DNA of 64,000 nucleotides. Origin: Thuidium tamariscinum (lineage: Eukaryota > Streptophyta > Bryopsida > Hypnales > Thuidiaceae). Where the stretch lies: contig OX344757.2 of NCBI GenBank assembly GCA_947034885.2, forward strand, positions 6,510,001 to 6,574,000, written 5' to 3'. Shown here one piece after another: positions 1 through 11,026 of the stretch (position 1 is the first letter of the stretch; the number at the start of each line of letters is the position of its first letter). Position numbers and translations under genes: made by a program. Under the pieces are notes generated by a model, which saw nothing but the letters and a program-made list of their open reading frames with translations, was not told the origin of the DNA and ran no database searches.

Positions 1-1650
1 TCACTATGATAGATAAATGTACATCCTTCTCATTGTCTTGCTACTAGAAAATATGTTGGGTGAATAGTGTGAGGCATTATGTCTTCTTATATATGTCACA
101 CTAACTAAAAATGTATAGATAGAGAAATTCTAGTTTTTTCACCACCATGGATAAATGTAAAATCCCTCTCTTTATTTTGCAATATGAAAACCCACCAAAA
201 TATGCTAAATGAATAATAAAAAAATAAGAGGTCTTCCTTATGTTCAATATATTAGTCACATTGGTTCAAGAACTCTAAGTGTAAAAGCTCCAATTTAGGG
301 AATCTATTTTTCACCATGGCATATAGATATAAAAGTTTTTCACTATCGTTTTTTGTTTGATACAATAGTGTTTGTAAAACCAATTTCTAATTTAGTTTTT
401 CAAAATTCAATCATCTTGGAACAAATCATGAATTTATACATAAGTTGTTTTTTGGCCGTGTTAGGAGACTGTGAGTTCTTGGACTATGGGAACTAGCTGA
501 AACCTATTCCAGCAAGTGATTTGATGTAGCAATCTCTCTTCCACATCAGATAATAATATTTAATTAAAAAAAATTTTAATTAAATTTTTTAATTTTAATT
601 TTAATTTTTCTTTAAATTTTTTTTAAAAAATTAATTAATTTTTTAATTTAATTTTTTTTTAATTATTTAAAAATTTTGACCAGTAGTGACTAGTTTACAT
701 ACTGGAGAACGGGATTGAAACAATCTCTTAGTACCCTGGAAAAAACAAACTCTTATGAGGATTCCCCCTAGATGAATAAACTCTCAACCTTGGATTTAGT
801 GTGAACAATACATCCAAGTCATGATATTGTGTAAGTAGGAGATGGTTTTTTAGATGGAGTATCCTACTATGCTAGATATTTGGGAGGGACTTACTAGTTA
901 ATTCAAAGGATTTGGAAGTTGCCTAAAGAGCCATCAATAAGATAATTTTGTTCATTGGTTGAGGTCTCCTTTTCAATGCAAAAGAAACTCCTGCCTCATT
1001 GGTAAACAATGTTGTGCATATCAATACATAACTAGGCAAAGGTCCTCCCCATGTTGGAAAGATATTATGCTTTGTCAGACTTATCAATTTAATTCAAGGA
1101 TTCATTGGGGTTGGTTGAGGATCCATTAGAAAGACAATTTTATTCACTCTAGGGGTCATCTTTTCAAGGATGGGAAAGGGACCCGTGCCTCATTGGAAAC
1201 CAATGGTATGAGTGAGAGATGAGACAACCCTAACAAAGTTATTAAAATTCCTGAAGTTACTAATAGACATTGCACAAAATATGGTACAGACAAACTCTAG
1301 CCCCACAAACCTAAATAATGATGTACAGACCACAACCCCGGTAAAGAAAATTAAAAAAACTAAAACTAAAACAGCAGTAACAGACAAGGAAACGACACGT
1401 GTATCTTTGTTTGTCTGTACAGACCCCCGTTCACACAGCGCCTCTCGGTAACTTCTTCTCGCTACAGTCAGTCGTCTCTCCCGCGTCTGGTGACTTCAAA
1501 GTTGAAAGTCGGGGCGTCGGTCACGCAGTTTCCTTCAAGCCCAGCCCCACCCGCACTTGCAGCACAATGGCGATACCCTTTGTCCATGACCGACTAATCA
1601 GAAGGAGCCTACTTCTGTCCAGCTTCTGTCGGAAGCCGCGGCTGCAGACA
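1..1650. other. AT-rich intergenic DNA with a poly-A/T tract
   Basis: No gene is visible. Positions 541-680 are a low-complexity run built almost only from A and T, with many TTAA and AATT words. From about 1400 the base composition shifts to mixed, C/T-richer sequence that leads into the promoter of the next gene. Short open frames here have no recognisable content. Confidence 0.6.
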
Positions 1651-1660
1651 TTGTCCACCT

Positions 1661-1668
1661 TATATAAA
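1661..1668 (+). promoter_or_regulatory. TATA box of the 104-residue protein gene
   Basis: The perfect plant-type TATA box TATATAAA is followed by a C/T-rich stretch (ctctctctgtctcg). That is the usual start-site environment in plants, so transcription probably begins near 1690-1700. This would give a leader of about 550 nt before the ATG at 2252. The box and the CT-rich run are seen; the start site is inferred. Confidence 0.55.
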
Positions 1669-2251
1669 CCTCTCTCTGTCTCGTCCTCTTTACGCACATT
1701 GCTTTTGCCTTTTCTCCATGTTTCTGGCTTCTTCTTCTGGCCTCTAGCTTGTACTCCCTGCTGCCGCTTGGTTCAGGTCCAAAGATCTTGGAAGGTCTTG
1801 GAGGTTTGCCGAATACAAGCGCGCGAGCGGTAGTTGGGTTTGAGAGGATTTGAGTTTCGAGAGATTTGGGGGTACAGTAGCGGAGAATTCAACGGCGTTT
1901 GGGGAATTTGACTTGCCCAATTGCTGAAACTCTGTGGAGCTTTACTTCAGTTTCGGGGTCGATTTGTCGTTGTTATCAACAGACGAGTTGCTGCATTCGG
2001 TGAATTGTGCCTGGTGTTTCGTGTGTGTGGGGAATTGGAGGTCGTTTGCCGACTCTGGCACGGGGGCCGTTTAGTGGTGTGCTCTTTTCTGTGTTGGGAA
2101 TTGTTGACTTGAACGCTCTCGAGGTTCTTTGAATCCGAGTTGTTGTTGTTGTTTGAGACGAAGAATTTCTGCATTCGGAGAATTTTTGTACGTGTCCCCG
2201 AGAGGAGATCCGGGTTTTAGAATTGGTTGAAGCAGATCTCAGATCGCCGCC

Positions 2252-3218
2252 ATGTCTTCGCCGCTTAATGAGGTACAGGAGCAGATTTATCGGTGCCTTG
2301 CTTTTCTTTTCTTTTTCTCTTGCCTGCTTCTCTCTTCGAGACAGAAGTGACGAGTGCTGTTTTTTGCTTGATTTTGCGTGAATTAGGTTCGCTTATGTCT
2401 GATTGTTGGGTTGTTTTTTGGATATGCAGACGATGGGTCAAGGGGAGAAAGTCCCTTCGTTCGCAATGTGGACTTACAGTACTCTAGAAGGCGGAGTGAG
2501 TGTGCCATCATATCAGGTAAACTACGAGCAAGCGTGCAATTGACGCTGTTGTCTGTGAATGTTGTGATTTCTGTAGTTGAGCGGTACTACTTTTTCTAGT
2601 TTTAAAGGTGATCTTAAGCTTCTAGAGTGATGATCTTGCGGTGGAAGGCTGAATTGTTCGTTTTGCACCTCTGCAGATTAACACGACTGTCAGCGCTAAG
2701 GTTGACAATTTGAGTTCGAAAGTCGAGAAAAAGCTGGTCGCCTTCATGACGAATAATTTGGGTACACGTTACTGACTTTTGTCAACTCGTCTTTCGAGTC
2801 TTTCTAGACCAAATCATTGTTTAGCAAAAATAATATTGATTTCAAATGGCAAGCCGCCGTCATTGTGTCGGCTCAACCTGTCGGTGGAATGGAAGGAGTC
2901 GGATTTTCAGTGGCAAGAGGCTTATGCTTTAGGCAGGTTTTGTAGTTTCCTATTCCTCTGCCTTGTTTTTTCCACTCTACTTCCCTGACAGTTGTTTCTA
3001 TAATTTCAAGTGCACTCATGTGCTTACGTTTTGTTCAGATCGAACTCAAGACTCCTGTTTTCTGATCTGTTGATTGTGGTGTGAATTGGTGTCCAGGCTA
3101 CAGTAAGTGCAAACTTGACAAACAGAACAACACCATCTTCGTGGAATCCATAGACGGTGTTAATTCTTCGACGGTTTTGAGATACATTCAGCGTAACATC
3201 GACGAAAATGCGCGCTAG
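2252..3218 (+). CDS. Unrecognised 104-residue protein, four exons
   Basis: Four exons join in one frame: 2252-2272, 2430-2516, 2677-2761 and 3097-3218 (stop TAG). Every junction has GT-AG ends and the phases agree (0, 0, 1), giving 315 nt. A longer first exon ending at the next GT, near 2293, runs into a stop, which decides the first donor. The ATG has a good context (ccgccATGt). The product is small and soluble: no signal peptide, no membrane segment, a Lys/Val/Ser middle (KVDNLSSKVEKK) and a C-terminus ending RNIDENAR. I do not recognise the family. The consistent splicing, upstream TATA box and raised GC make a real, probably housekeeping, gene more likely than chance. Confidence 0.6.
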
Positions 3219-5717
3219 GCAAAACGGGAGTCTGGGCAGAAGTCAAAATGGCTCACCATTCATGGTTGAGAAGTGAGCTCCAAGGCCCAACTGTATCATA
3301 CACTGTACCTTGTACAGTCTTTGTACCATAGGATACATTAGCTGCTTCTGGAATACCGGGAGCACTTGCGTAGTGGAGTTGAGTGGATTTTCACATAAAT
3401 CGTTGAGAGTTTTCTTTCATTTTTGAAGCGTAAAGGGGATGCTGAGCCGTACGGCCTTTGGAACAGACTTAAATACACTCATTTTTTTTTCACTTGAAAA
3501 CTCTGAAATAAAACAAAAAAAAGGACGATTACTTTTGTACTTCAGCTTGTGCTCAAATGGCTGGAATTGCACGTTTAGCAGTGAATTTGTATCCCTGAAT
3601 TTCCTCGCACTTTGCGCTAGAAAATCGTCACCTTGGGATGGAGATTTTGACAGGAAGATCAAGGTGAAGCCACCCATAACCTATACATATAAAGGTAAAT
3701 AAGCTATTCTAAACATGAACTGGTGTGGTGCAAGGGAAAGCAAATTTATTTTCAGAGGTGCAATGATAGAAATGACAGGGATTGCAATATCTCTGGTAAC
3801 GTTATTGCTTGAATTGAAATTACTAAGTCATAAACTTTGAACAACAAAAAGTGCCAATCTCTGAACTCTTCTAATCCAATCATTCAAGAACTACTTTTCC
3901 ACTTAGGGTTTCCTTCTTTCTTTCTCAGTAGTCACTATTGTAATTTGGAACATGTATCATGAACTTATTAATCCTAACCTTGAAAAGGAGAAAAAATATA
4001 TATTCTAGCCTTGGTTGGAAATCAATCAATCTACTGATTGGGTTTGGGGCACTAGTCAAGAATGGGTGACTTTGCCTTAATGAACAATGTGAATTTTAAC
4101 CCTTAAATGCTAGGCCTATAACCATTGTTTTCAAGCCGTTGGGCCCAATATTCAATTTACTACCATTTGGGGACTAGATGTGTATGAATTTTTTTTTCTT
4201 AGAGATGAACTTACATCTCTTCCGTACTTCCCAAAAATTTTAGATTTTTTTGAGGACGTTTGATTTTTTTGAGAATTTTTGAAGAAAAAGTGAAGGAAAA
4301 TCATATCAAATAAAAATTATCTAAGAAAATCTGAGAATTTCACCATGTGTATAGTGTATACATTTTAGTGGCAAATATCATGGTGTAAACTCAATTCCTG
4401 TGCCATTCTATAATTACAATGTAGAAAACATTGAAAATACATGTAAAGTTCAAATTGCAATAAAATATTCAAAATTATAATTTTTTTGAAAATTCCAATT
4501 GGAGAAGAAACTAGAATACATGAACTTCTTTTTGTTAGTTGGGCTCAAACTCAAAAAATATTGTTTTTGTGGAGAAATTTCAGATTTAGAGCAAGGAGCA
4601 ACAACTTGCCAAAATACACTGAAAATACCATATTTTGTGATCTGTTTGTTTTTTCTAATTTCTTATTCACGTGAAGAGAAACACTTACAAGACTGCAAAG
4701 TGAATTAGGTACAATGGAAACACCCAAAACCGTGCAAATAAGGAATTCAGCATAGTTGGAGGCAGTGTTTTCTAAAAATGACATTTTTCTAGTATTAGCG
4801 AGTGAAAATCATGAATATTCAGGAAAAAAAAAGATTTTTCTGATACAGTATGTAATTTCTACAAATTTTCAAAGTGTTGGCTCCCTAGACCTGTGAAACC
4901 GTCCAGTAGGTGCCCCCAAAATTGAACCCTACGAAAATCAGCATTCAGCCAACCAGATTCTCCTATGTGTCCTTCAACTGTGTCAGCTAATTATAATTAC
5001 ACATGTGGCGAACACATTAAGGAAAGTCTACTGACACAATTGGGTGAATCTATAGTCCATTCCAAGGAACATGCACAGGAGTGGGTGTTTTGCCCTTACT
5101 CTTCATAACCCGGTCAAGGAAAAAAACCTGGATGAAAAACTGCTTTCATCCTCCCTTCTCACTGTTTCAAAGTCATTGGAACGCCATGAAATGGCATCGC
5201 TGGCATTTTAGGGTTAACCACTGGATCCTGCTCTTGTTGTCTTGCAAAGTACATACAAAACAAACTTAAAATGAATATACAGGATCCAAGTGCTCAAAAT
5301 TAAAAGAGTTCTCTTTTCAGCTTCTGTGCAATTATGCATTTGGACAAGTTTACTTCAAAATTCAAAATGAATTTAATCAGAATGGGATGGAAGAGTTTGG
5401 ATTCGACTTGCACTCATTGAATGAATTACTCAGTAACTATGTGTGAATGTGATGTACTTAGTGTGAACATTTGGATGTAACTTGGATGTAATTAGGATGG
5501 TAGTAGATGAAAACGGATGATTTGTGGATGGTAGATGGAAGTTGGATGGAAATAAGTGAAAATGAATGAGATTTGAATGAAATCATACCATTTGGAAGTG
5601 TATGAAAATATTGTAGAGTGAGTTGTAATAAATCTAATCTAAAATATTGTGACCTACCATATTAAAGTACCTTGCAAATTTGTATAACTCCCAAATTAAT
5701 GTAAAGTAGTCTTATTA
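3219..5717. other. Intergenic region with a GATG-rich tract and a dispersed repeat
   Basis: No gene is seen. Positions 5440-5590 are rich in irregular GGATG and GAATG words, a decayed simple repeat. Positions about 4715-5000 are one copy of a dispersed repeat whose other copy lies inverted at 12.4-12.7 kb. Confidence 0.5.
4715..5000 (+). repeat. Dispersed repeat, copy 1
   Basis: Several blocks recur in reverse complement at about 12415-12705, in the same relative order: ggaattcagcatagttgga, aagtgttggctccctagac, gtgcccccaaaattgaacc and atgtgtccttcaa. Blocks are well conserved with divergent sequence between, so this is an old repeat. No terminal repeats or coding capacity were found. Confidence 0.5.
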
Positions 5718-5873
5718 AGATAAACTACCCCATTGTCGTCACAATTGGAGCAAGTCTATTATAGGCAGAATTGTAATGGTGGTATACATTCAAGTTTTTA
5801 AATGTACACCACCATTACAATGTTGCTCACAATGTCCTTGCTCCAATTCTAACGGCAATGGGGTTGTTTACCT
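5718..5873. mobile_element. 156-bp foldback MITE
   Basis: The whole segment folds back on itself. The outer arms (AGATAAACTACCCCATTG... and, reversed, AGGTAAACAACCCCATTG...) match over roughly 37 bp. The inner arms (TTGTAATGGTGG and its complement) match again, leaving a short loop around 5793-5800. TA lies on both sides (5716-5717 and 5874-5875), the target duplication of Tc1/mariner/pogo elements. It has no coding capacity. It is probably a non-autonomous relative of the TA-inserting families further along. Confidence 0.6.
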
Positions 5874-7578
5874 TAATACAAAGTACATTGATATGTACTT
5901 TGAATAAATATGTAGAAAACCAAAAATTAAAGTTTAATTCCACATAACATTGTATTTCCATACAATAATCTCCCATGTTGAAAAGATATTATATTTTGTT
6001 AGATACATTACATAGCTAGTATTTTGTACCTCAATGGAGACGCTCCATTCTTATCATATTTGTCTGTTATTCGAATAGTTCAAATTCGCAAATTGTGCAT
6101 CCAAGATTACAAATCATTGGCATTTTCCAAAATAGTAAGATAAGTGGCTGAAGTCCTTGCTATTGTACAAATGACATAAGGTGGGTACACCCAAAAGCGC
6201 CCTGTTCCTAAAAGCGCCATCTACAGTGCACATACATTTCCGAAATTAGTCATGTTCACAGACTGTAGATGGCGATTTCAGAAACAGACTTTGACTATTA
6301 ATAACTTTTGCATACGGTATCGAAATCCTGCATTCTTTAGTGCCTTGGAACATGCTTTCACTTGCCAACAAGACTACATAAAAATTTGAACTATAGGAGG
6401 TGGTTCGAAAACCGCTTAGGCTTTACAAAGCGACCCTATAAAAGGCTCTGAAATGGTGCAGAAGATATAGTTGAAGAAGGAAATTTTAAAGAAGTGCTGA
6501 AAAAGAAATGAGTCTGAGCAGTTTATGCATCATTTGCATGTGCATTTCAGAATTGTAATGAGTGCTTTTGTCAGTAGAAGTAAAATTGAAAAAAAAAAGA
6601 AAGAAAGAGAGTAGGGCACTTAATGAAGTGTACTAGTACGCTTCTGGAAGAGGGCAGTGAATACCAAAACCATAAGTAGTGCACGCTTTTAGAGAAGTCA
6701 TAAATTGAGAAGCACCATTTACCAGTACAAAGGGCTCCATTCAGGAATGGAGTACGAGTAGTTTTACCTACTGTAAATGGTGATTCAGCATGAAATAGCC
6801 GTCACTTTTACAATTAGAAGTGCGTCATTAAAGAAAATACTGTGCCCTTGGAAACAATAGAAAATTAAGAAGCCGCTCAATATGGACGCCATGTTTAGGT
6901 TTACAAAGAAAACGTGCACAGACTAGTGCAAAGCATTTCATATGAGAGAAGTCAAGCTGTGGAGTTCATATGTGTAGTGCCTTGTACAGTGAGTGCTTCC
7001 TTGTGATTCTTTAGTTACGGAAAGTGGTGACCTACATTTGCAATTGCATTATCAACATGAGCTCAATAAGTAGTACTGAAAATGATAGTGAAGGAGAGGA
7101 AGAAAGCTGGAAGAGATCTCGAAGTTGGAGCAGTAGTCAGTCTGAATTTTATGAAGATGACCACAATGATGACTCTGATTATGATGAGGAGAAGTTTGTT
7201 AGACAAAAGAAACGACAGAATGATGAAGAATGGCTTTATGTGATGCAGCAGTACAAAGATGAGGACAACGCTGCTTTCCCCATTACAGAGCGTCTGCAAC
7301 AAGTGCAAACTCGTAGCATGCGCAGTCGTCTACAGCCTCTACGACGTCTTGAGGAAAACAAACTTGTACATACTGTAGAAGGTGCTGGCGTAGGTGAAGA
7401 TACGGAGGTGCAAAGAGCAAAGACTGCAAGGGATTCAGAACAAAAAGACCTAGAACAAGAAGGCCTGTTTGCTGCCGCTGAAGTGGATACCAGTGATGTT
7501 GGAGAAGAGACTATTGGTGCCACTGCTGGTCTGACTGAAGAATTCCCATTCAATTATGGAGGTCCGAGCGATCCTGAC

Positions 7579-7674
7579 GTTGGAGGCAGCAACGTCCCTG
7601 GCGTTGGAGGCAAGAGCGACCCTGGCATTGCAGAGTAGAGCGAGCTTGACGTTGGAGGCAAGAGCGACTCCGAC
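7579..7674 (+). repeat. 24-bp coding minisatellite, four units
   Basis: Four 24-bp units encode an 8-residue repeat of the type VGGKSDxx inside the transposase N-terminal region. The third unit is the most diverged and contains the TAG at 7636. In units 2 and 4 the aligned codon is AAG, so this stop probably arose from AAG rather than CAG. Confidence 0.6.
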
Positions 7675-10200
7675 ATGGTACATTCCCAAAAACAAGCAAC
7701 AACCATGACGAATTCCCCATGTACTCCAAGATTGGATGGCAGTCCCATCAAGCATGCTCCAAACAAGTCAGGTACGCCCATTGGGAATATTGGAATTCAG
7801 GAAGACAGAAATGAAAGGGTAGTGCCTCAAAGAAATGCTAAGAGGAAGAGAAATGGCAATTGGACTAATGCACAGCTGTACAGGGCCATAGCTGACTTTG
7901 ATGAGGGTATCCCCATTAGAACTGCAGCTAGAAATCACAACATTCTTGCAACTTCCTTGAGAGGTCATATTTATGGCACCACAATCCATAGGAGAAGAGG
8001 TAAAGAAGGGGTCTTCACCCATGAAGAAGAACAGGAACTTGTTGATTACTTGATGCAGCTGCAGACCCTAGGTTTCCCTTTCACTATAGGGTAGTTGAGA
8101 GAGAAAGTAGGTATCATAACCCAATCCAGAGTGACACTTTTTAAGAATGGCGTCCCTGGACCTGGATGGATCAAGGGCTTCAAGAATAGACACCCTGAAC
8201 TGACTATAAGGAAGGCCCAAGCTCTGGAACAAAAAAGAGCAAGGCAATTAAATCCTGAAGCAGTTGCTTCTTTTTACAGTAATCTACAGATGTTGTATGA
8301 TACAAACCACTATGAAGCAGACCATCTGTGGAATTGTGACGAAAGTGGGGCACAGACTGGAAGGGATGGAGGAGGATTTGTTTTTGCTAGAAGAGGGACT
8401 AAAGTTGTGCATAAAGTAGCGCCAGACAGTAGAGAATGGATATCTGTTCTAGTCTGCATCAATGCAAAAGGGGAGAGACTTCCTAACTTCTACATTTTCA
8501 AAAGAAAAAGACAAAGCAGAGATTTTCTTAGGAAGACATGTGAAGCAGATGTAGTCATGGCTATGCAACCTAAAGCATGGATGACTAATGACCTATTCAG
8601 AGCATGGATGCACCACTTCCTCTCTACACTACAGACAGTATATGACATTTCCAATGACAACAGACATCTCCTTATTCTAGATGGCCATAAGTCCCATGTG
8701 ACTTTAGAAGTTATCCAATTAGCAAGAAGTAGAGGACTTGATCTACTCACTTTCCCATCACACACTTCACATGCTATGCAACCTCTGGATGTCACTTGTT
8801 TTTCACCCTTCAAGCACTACTTCAGAGCCTACAGAGATAAATGGTCACCAAGTCATTTAGGGAAAATGCCAAAAAAAGAAGACTTGGCTCAGTGGGTCTC
8901 TCATGCACTGAGGCGTGCTCTCACTGCTGAAAATATTATTAGTGGATTTCGCACTACAGGTATTTGTCCTATTAACCACTCAGCTATGGATGCAAAAATG
9001 GGACCCAATCAGGCTTACAAGGAGAATGCAGCTGAAGACACTACAGGCGCCCATGAAGCAAGTCCACACTTAGAAGACACTTATGAAGTACCACAGTGGG
9101 AAATCCGAGAAATTCAAGAGGAAGACCCGCTAGACCCGCCTCACTGCACCTATTATTTTGTCCAAGTAGATAGTGACGACGGTGCAGACTCTAGTGAAGG
9201 CACTGCAGATGGGAATTCGACCAACAGTGCAGACTGTACAACAGAACAATGCATAGGACCCATTTCAGCAGGGACAGCAGAGACATCAGAAGCAGGAGCG
9301 CTCAGAAAAGGCATCACCACATTTTTGGAGCTTCCTCAGATGCCATCATTCAATACGTCCAAGAATACAGTGTAGCCTCTCATAGACTACAGGAAGTCCT
9401 TGCTACTACCTGAGCCAAACCATGTGAATGCTCTAGAAGTAGTTGCATCAAAGAGGGAGGCAACTGCAGCAGAGAAAAAAAAGAAACAGTTAGAACGGGA
9501 GTCAAGCAAACAAAGAAGAGCAGCAGAGAAAGTTGAGAAGATGAAAGCCAAGGCAGCTAGGGCTGAAATTGCAAAGAGTAAAAGAGAACATAAGCAGAAA
9601 TGGAGCTTGAAGAGTGTCAAAGAGGTTGGTGACAAGTTACATGCAGCCATTAGGAGAAATGATCCAACAGTGGGTTATCAAGCCCCATATTGTGGATTTG
9701 TGCCCCCAATTTGTAAGGAAAACCAACGTTTAGCAATTGAAAGAAGGAGAGCAAAAGAAAAACGAGCTGACCCTAGAAGTGTACCTGCTTTACATGAGGT
9801 CTCCCGCCCTCCACAAATGACTGCTGTCCCTCAGCCACATCCGCAGCTGAATGTAGTGTTCGCCCCTCTGCAGCATCCACAGCTGAGTCCACTGTTTGGA
9901 GCTCATCAACAACAGGGCTTCAGAGACCTTCAGCAGCAGGTTTTATTGTCAATGTGAAGGCATCAAATGGGCAACATTGGTGGCATGAATGGAGAACACA
10001 ACTGGCAGCAGGTACAGAACAACCGCACTATGACAACGCTGCAGCATGAGGGACTGCACCAACAACAAGTCATGCAAGTGCAAAACGGCCAACCTATGCT
10101 ACTGACCCCTTCCACGGAACAGCAGACTTACCGCAGCATTGGCGGAGTACCAAGATCACAGCAACAGCAAGAGGACTTCAACTGCAGCTTCAGCCACATA

Positions 10201-10587
10201 CTGCAGCCCAACGGTAACATCGTCATGCCCTCCCAACAGCTCCCGCAGTGCATGGCCGCGCCCTCGCAGCAGCGCCCCAACTCCAGAGGCGCGGCATGGC
10301 AACAACTACCAAACTACACAGTGGTGCCGTGGTAGGTCCCGAACCGCAGAGTCCCGCCGTGGCAGCAGGTGTCGAACCCCACAGCCGCGCAGCTGCAGCA
10401 CGCACCGAACTCTAGAGACGCGCCGCTTCAGCGCATACCGAACTCCATGGCCACGCCCTCGCAGCACCTGCCGGACTCCATGACTCCGCCCTTGCAGTCG
10501 GACTCCATCACTCCGCCCTTGCAACAGCTCCCCAACTCCATCGCCGCTAATGCAATGCAGCATCTGCAAATGAATGCGACCCCAAGC
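10201..10587 (+). repeat. 33-bp coding tandem repeat (11-residue QQLPNS unit)
   Basis: About a dozen units of mostly 11 codons follow the pattern Q-Q/H-x-P-N-S-x-x-x-P-x. Units begin at 10234, 10267, 10300, 10333 (one codon short), 10363, 10396, 10429, 10462, 10495 (two codons short), 10522 and 10555. The tract is GC-rich in an AT-rich element. The TAG at 10333 stands where other units have CAG, CAA, CAC or CGC, direct internal evidence for a Gln codon turned into a stop. Confidence 0.7.
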
Positions 10588-10896
10588 ATGAGTCCCTACA
10601 ACATGCAAGCAATACACATGGATCCTTACAAAGGCGTGGCAGCGATGCAACTTCAGAACTTCGACATGGAAATGAGGGTTGTACAGCCTCAGATGCTTCC
10701 CCGTCTATTCCCTCAAGCAAGGCAGCTTCGCTCGGTAGGCAACAGCAATGGCAACTCAGCATTCAGCACTCCTACAGTACGCTCTCCCTCTCCACAAATA
10801 AGAGCAGAAGTGGCATTGACTCGTGAACTTGCAGAACAAAACTTCTCATTTATAAGGGAAATAACCTTACCTCAACAGCGGTGACTGAAGGCAACT

Positions 10897-11026
10897 GCGC
10901 GTCCTCTCCTCTCCAGCGCGGCGGGCCCAAGCAGCGGAGCGCATCGGCTACGGAGGACCTGCGCGGCCTCTCCAATCCAGCGCAGCGGGTTGAAGCAGGT
11001 GGGCGCATCGGCCACTCAGAGTGGCG
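10897..11026 (+). repeat. GC-rich 64-bp tandem duplication
   Basis: Two diverged units start at 10897 (gcgcgtcctctcctctccag) and 10961 (gcgcggcctctccaatccag). They share the blocks ccagcgc-gcggg and gcgcatcggc. They lie just after the last transposase stop, inside the element. No function is evident. Confidence 0.5.

Larger units (their letters stand above)
7057..10884 (+). pseudogene. Pogo/Tigger-like DDE transposase with five in-frame stops
   Basis: One frame runs from the ATG at 7057 to a TGA at 10882, about 1,276 codons. It is interrupted by TAG at 7636, 8092, 9373 and 10333 and TGA at 9955, with no frameshift. Order: an acidic Ser/Glu/Asp-rich N-terminus; a helix-turn-helix/CENP-B-like region (about 7845-8090); then the DDE superfamily nuclease. 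The likely catalytic residues are Asp in NCDESG (8338-8340), Asp in LILDGHKSH (8680-8682) and Asp in MQPLDV (8788-8790), the last two 36 residues apart as in pogo-like enzymes. A Lys/Glu-rich likely coiled coil (9440-9600) and a Gln/Pro-rich repeat tail follow, and are unusually long for the family. The enzyme would bind the terminal repeats in the nucleus and cut and paste at TA. Confidence 0.85.

Noticed and set aside
1212-1833. Overlapping open frames before the first gene
   Set aside because: They lie around the TATA box and C/T-rich leader, change composition midway and show no domain. They are better explained as promoter and untranslated leader.
6396-6425. ggttcgaaaaccgc resembling a tRNA T-arm
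   Set aside because: It is the terminal repeat region of the pogo-like element. No acceptor stem, D-arm or anticodon arm surrounds it.
7024-10884. Programmed stop-codon recoding of the transposase
   Set aside because: Stops of two kinds sit at five unrelated contexts without a shared downstream stem or motif. Mutation of a silenced element is simpler.
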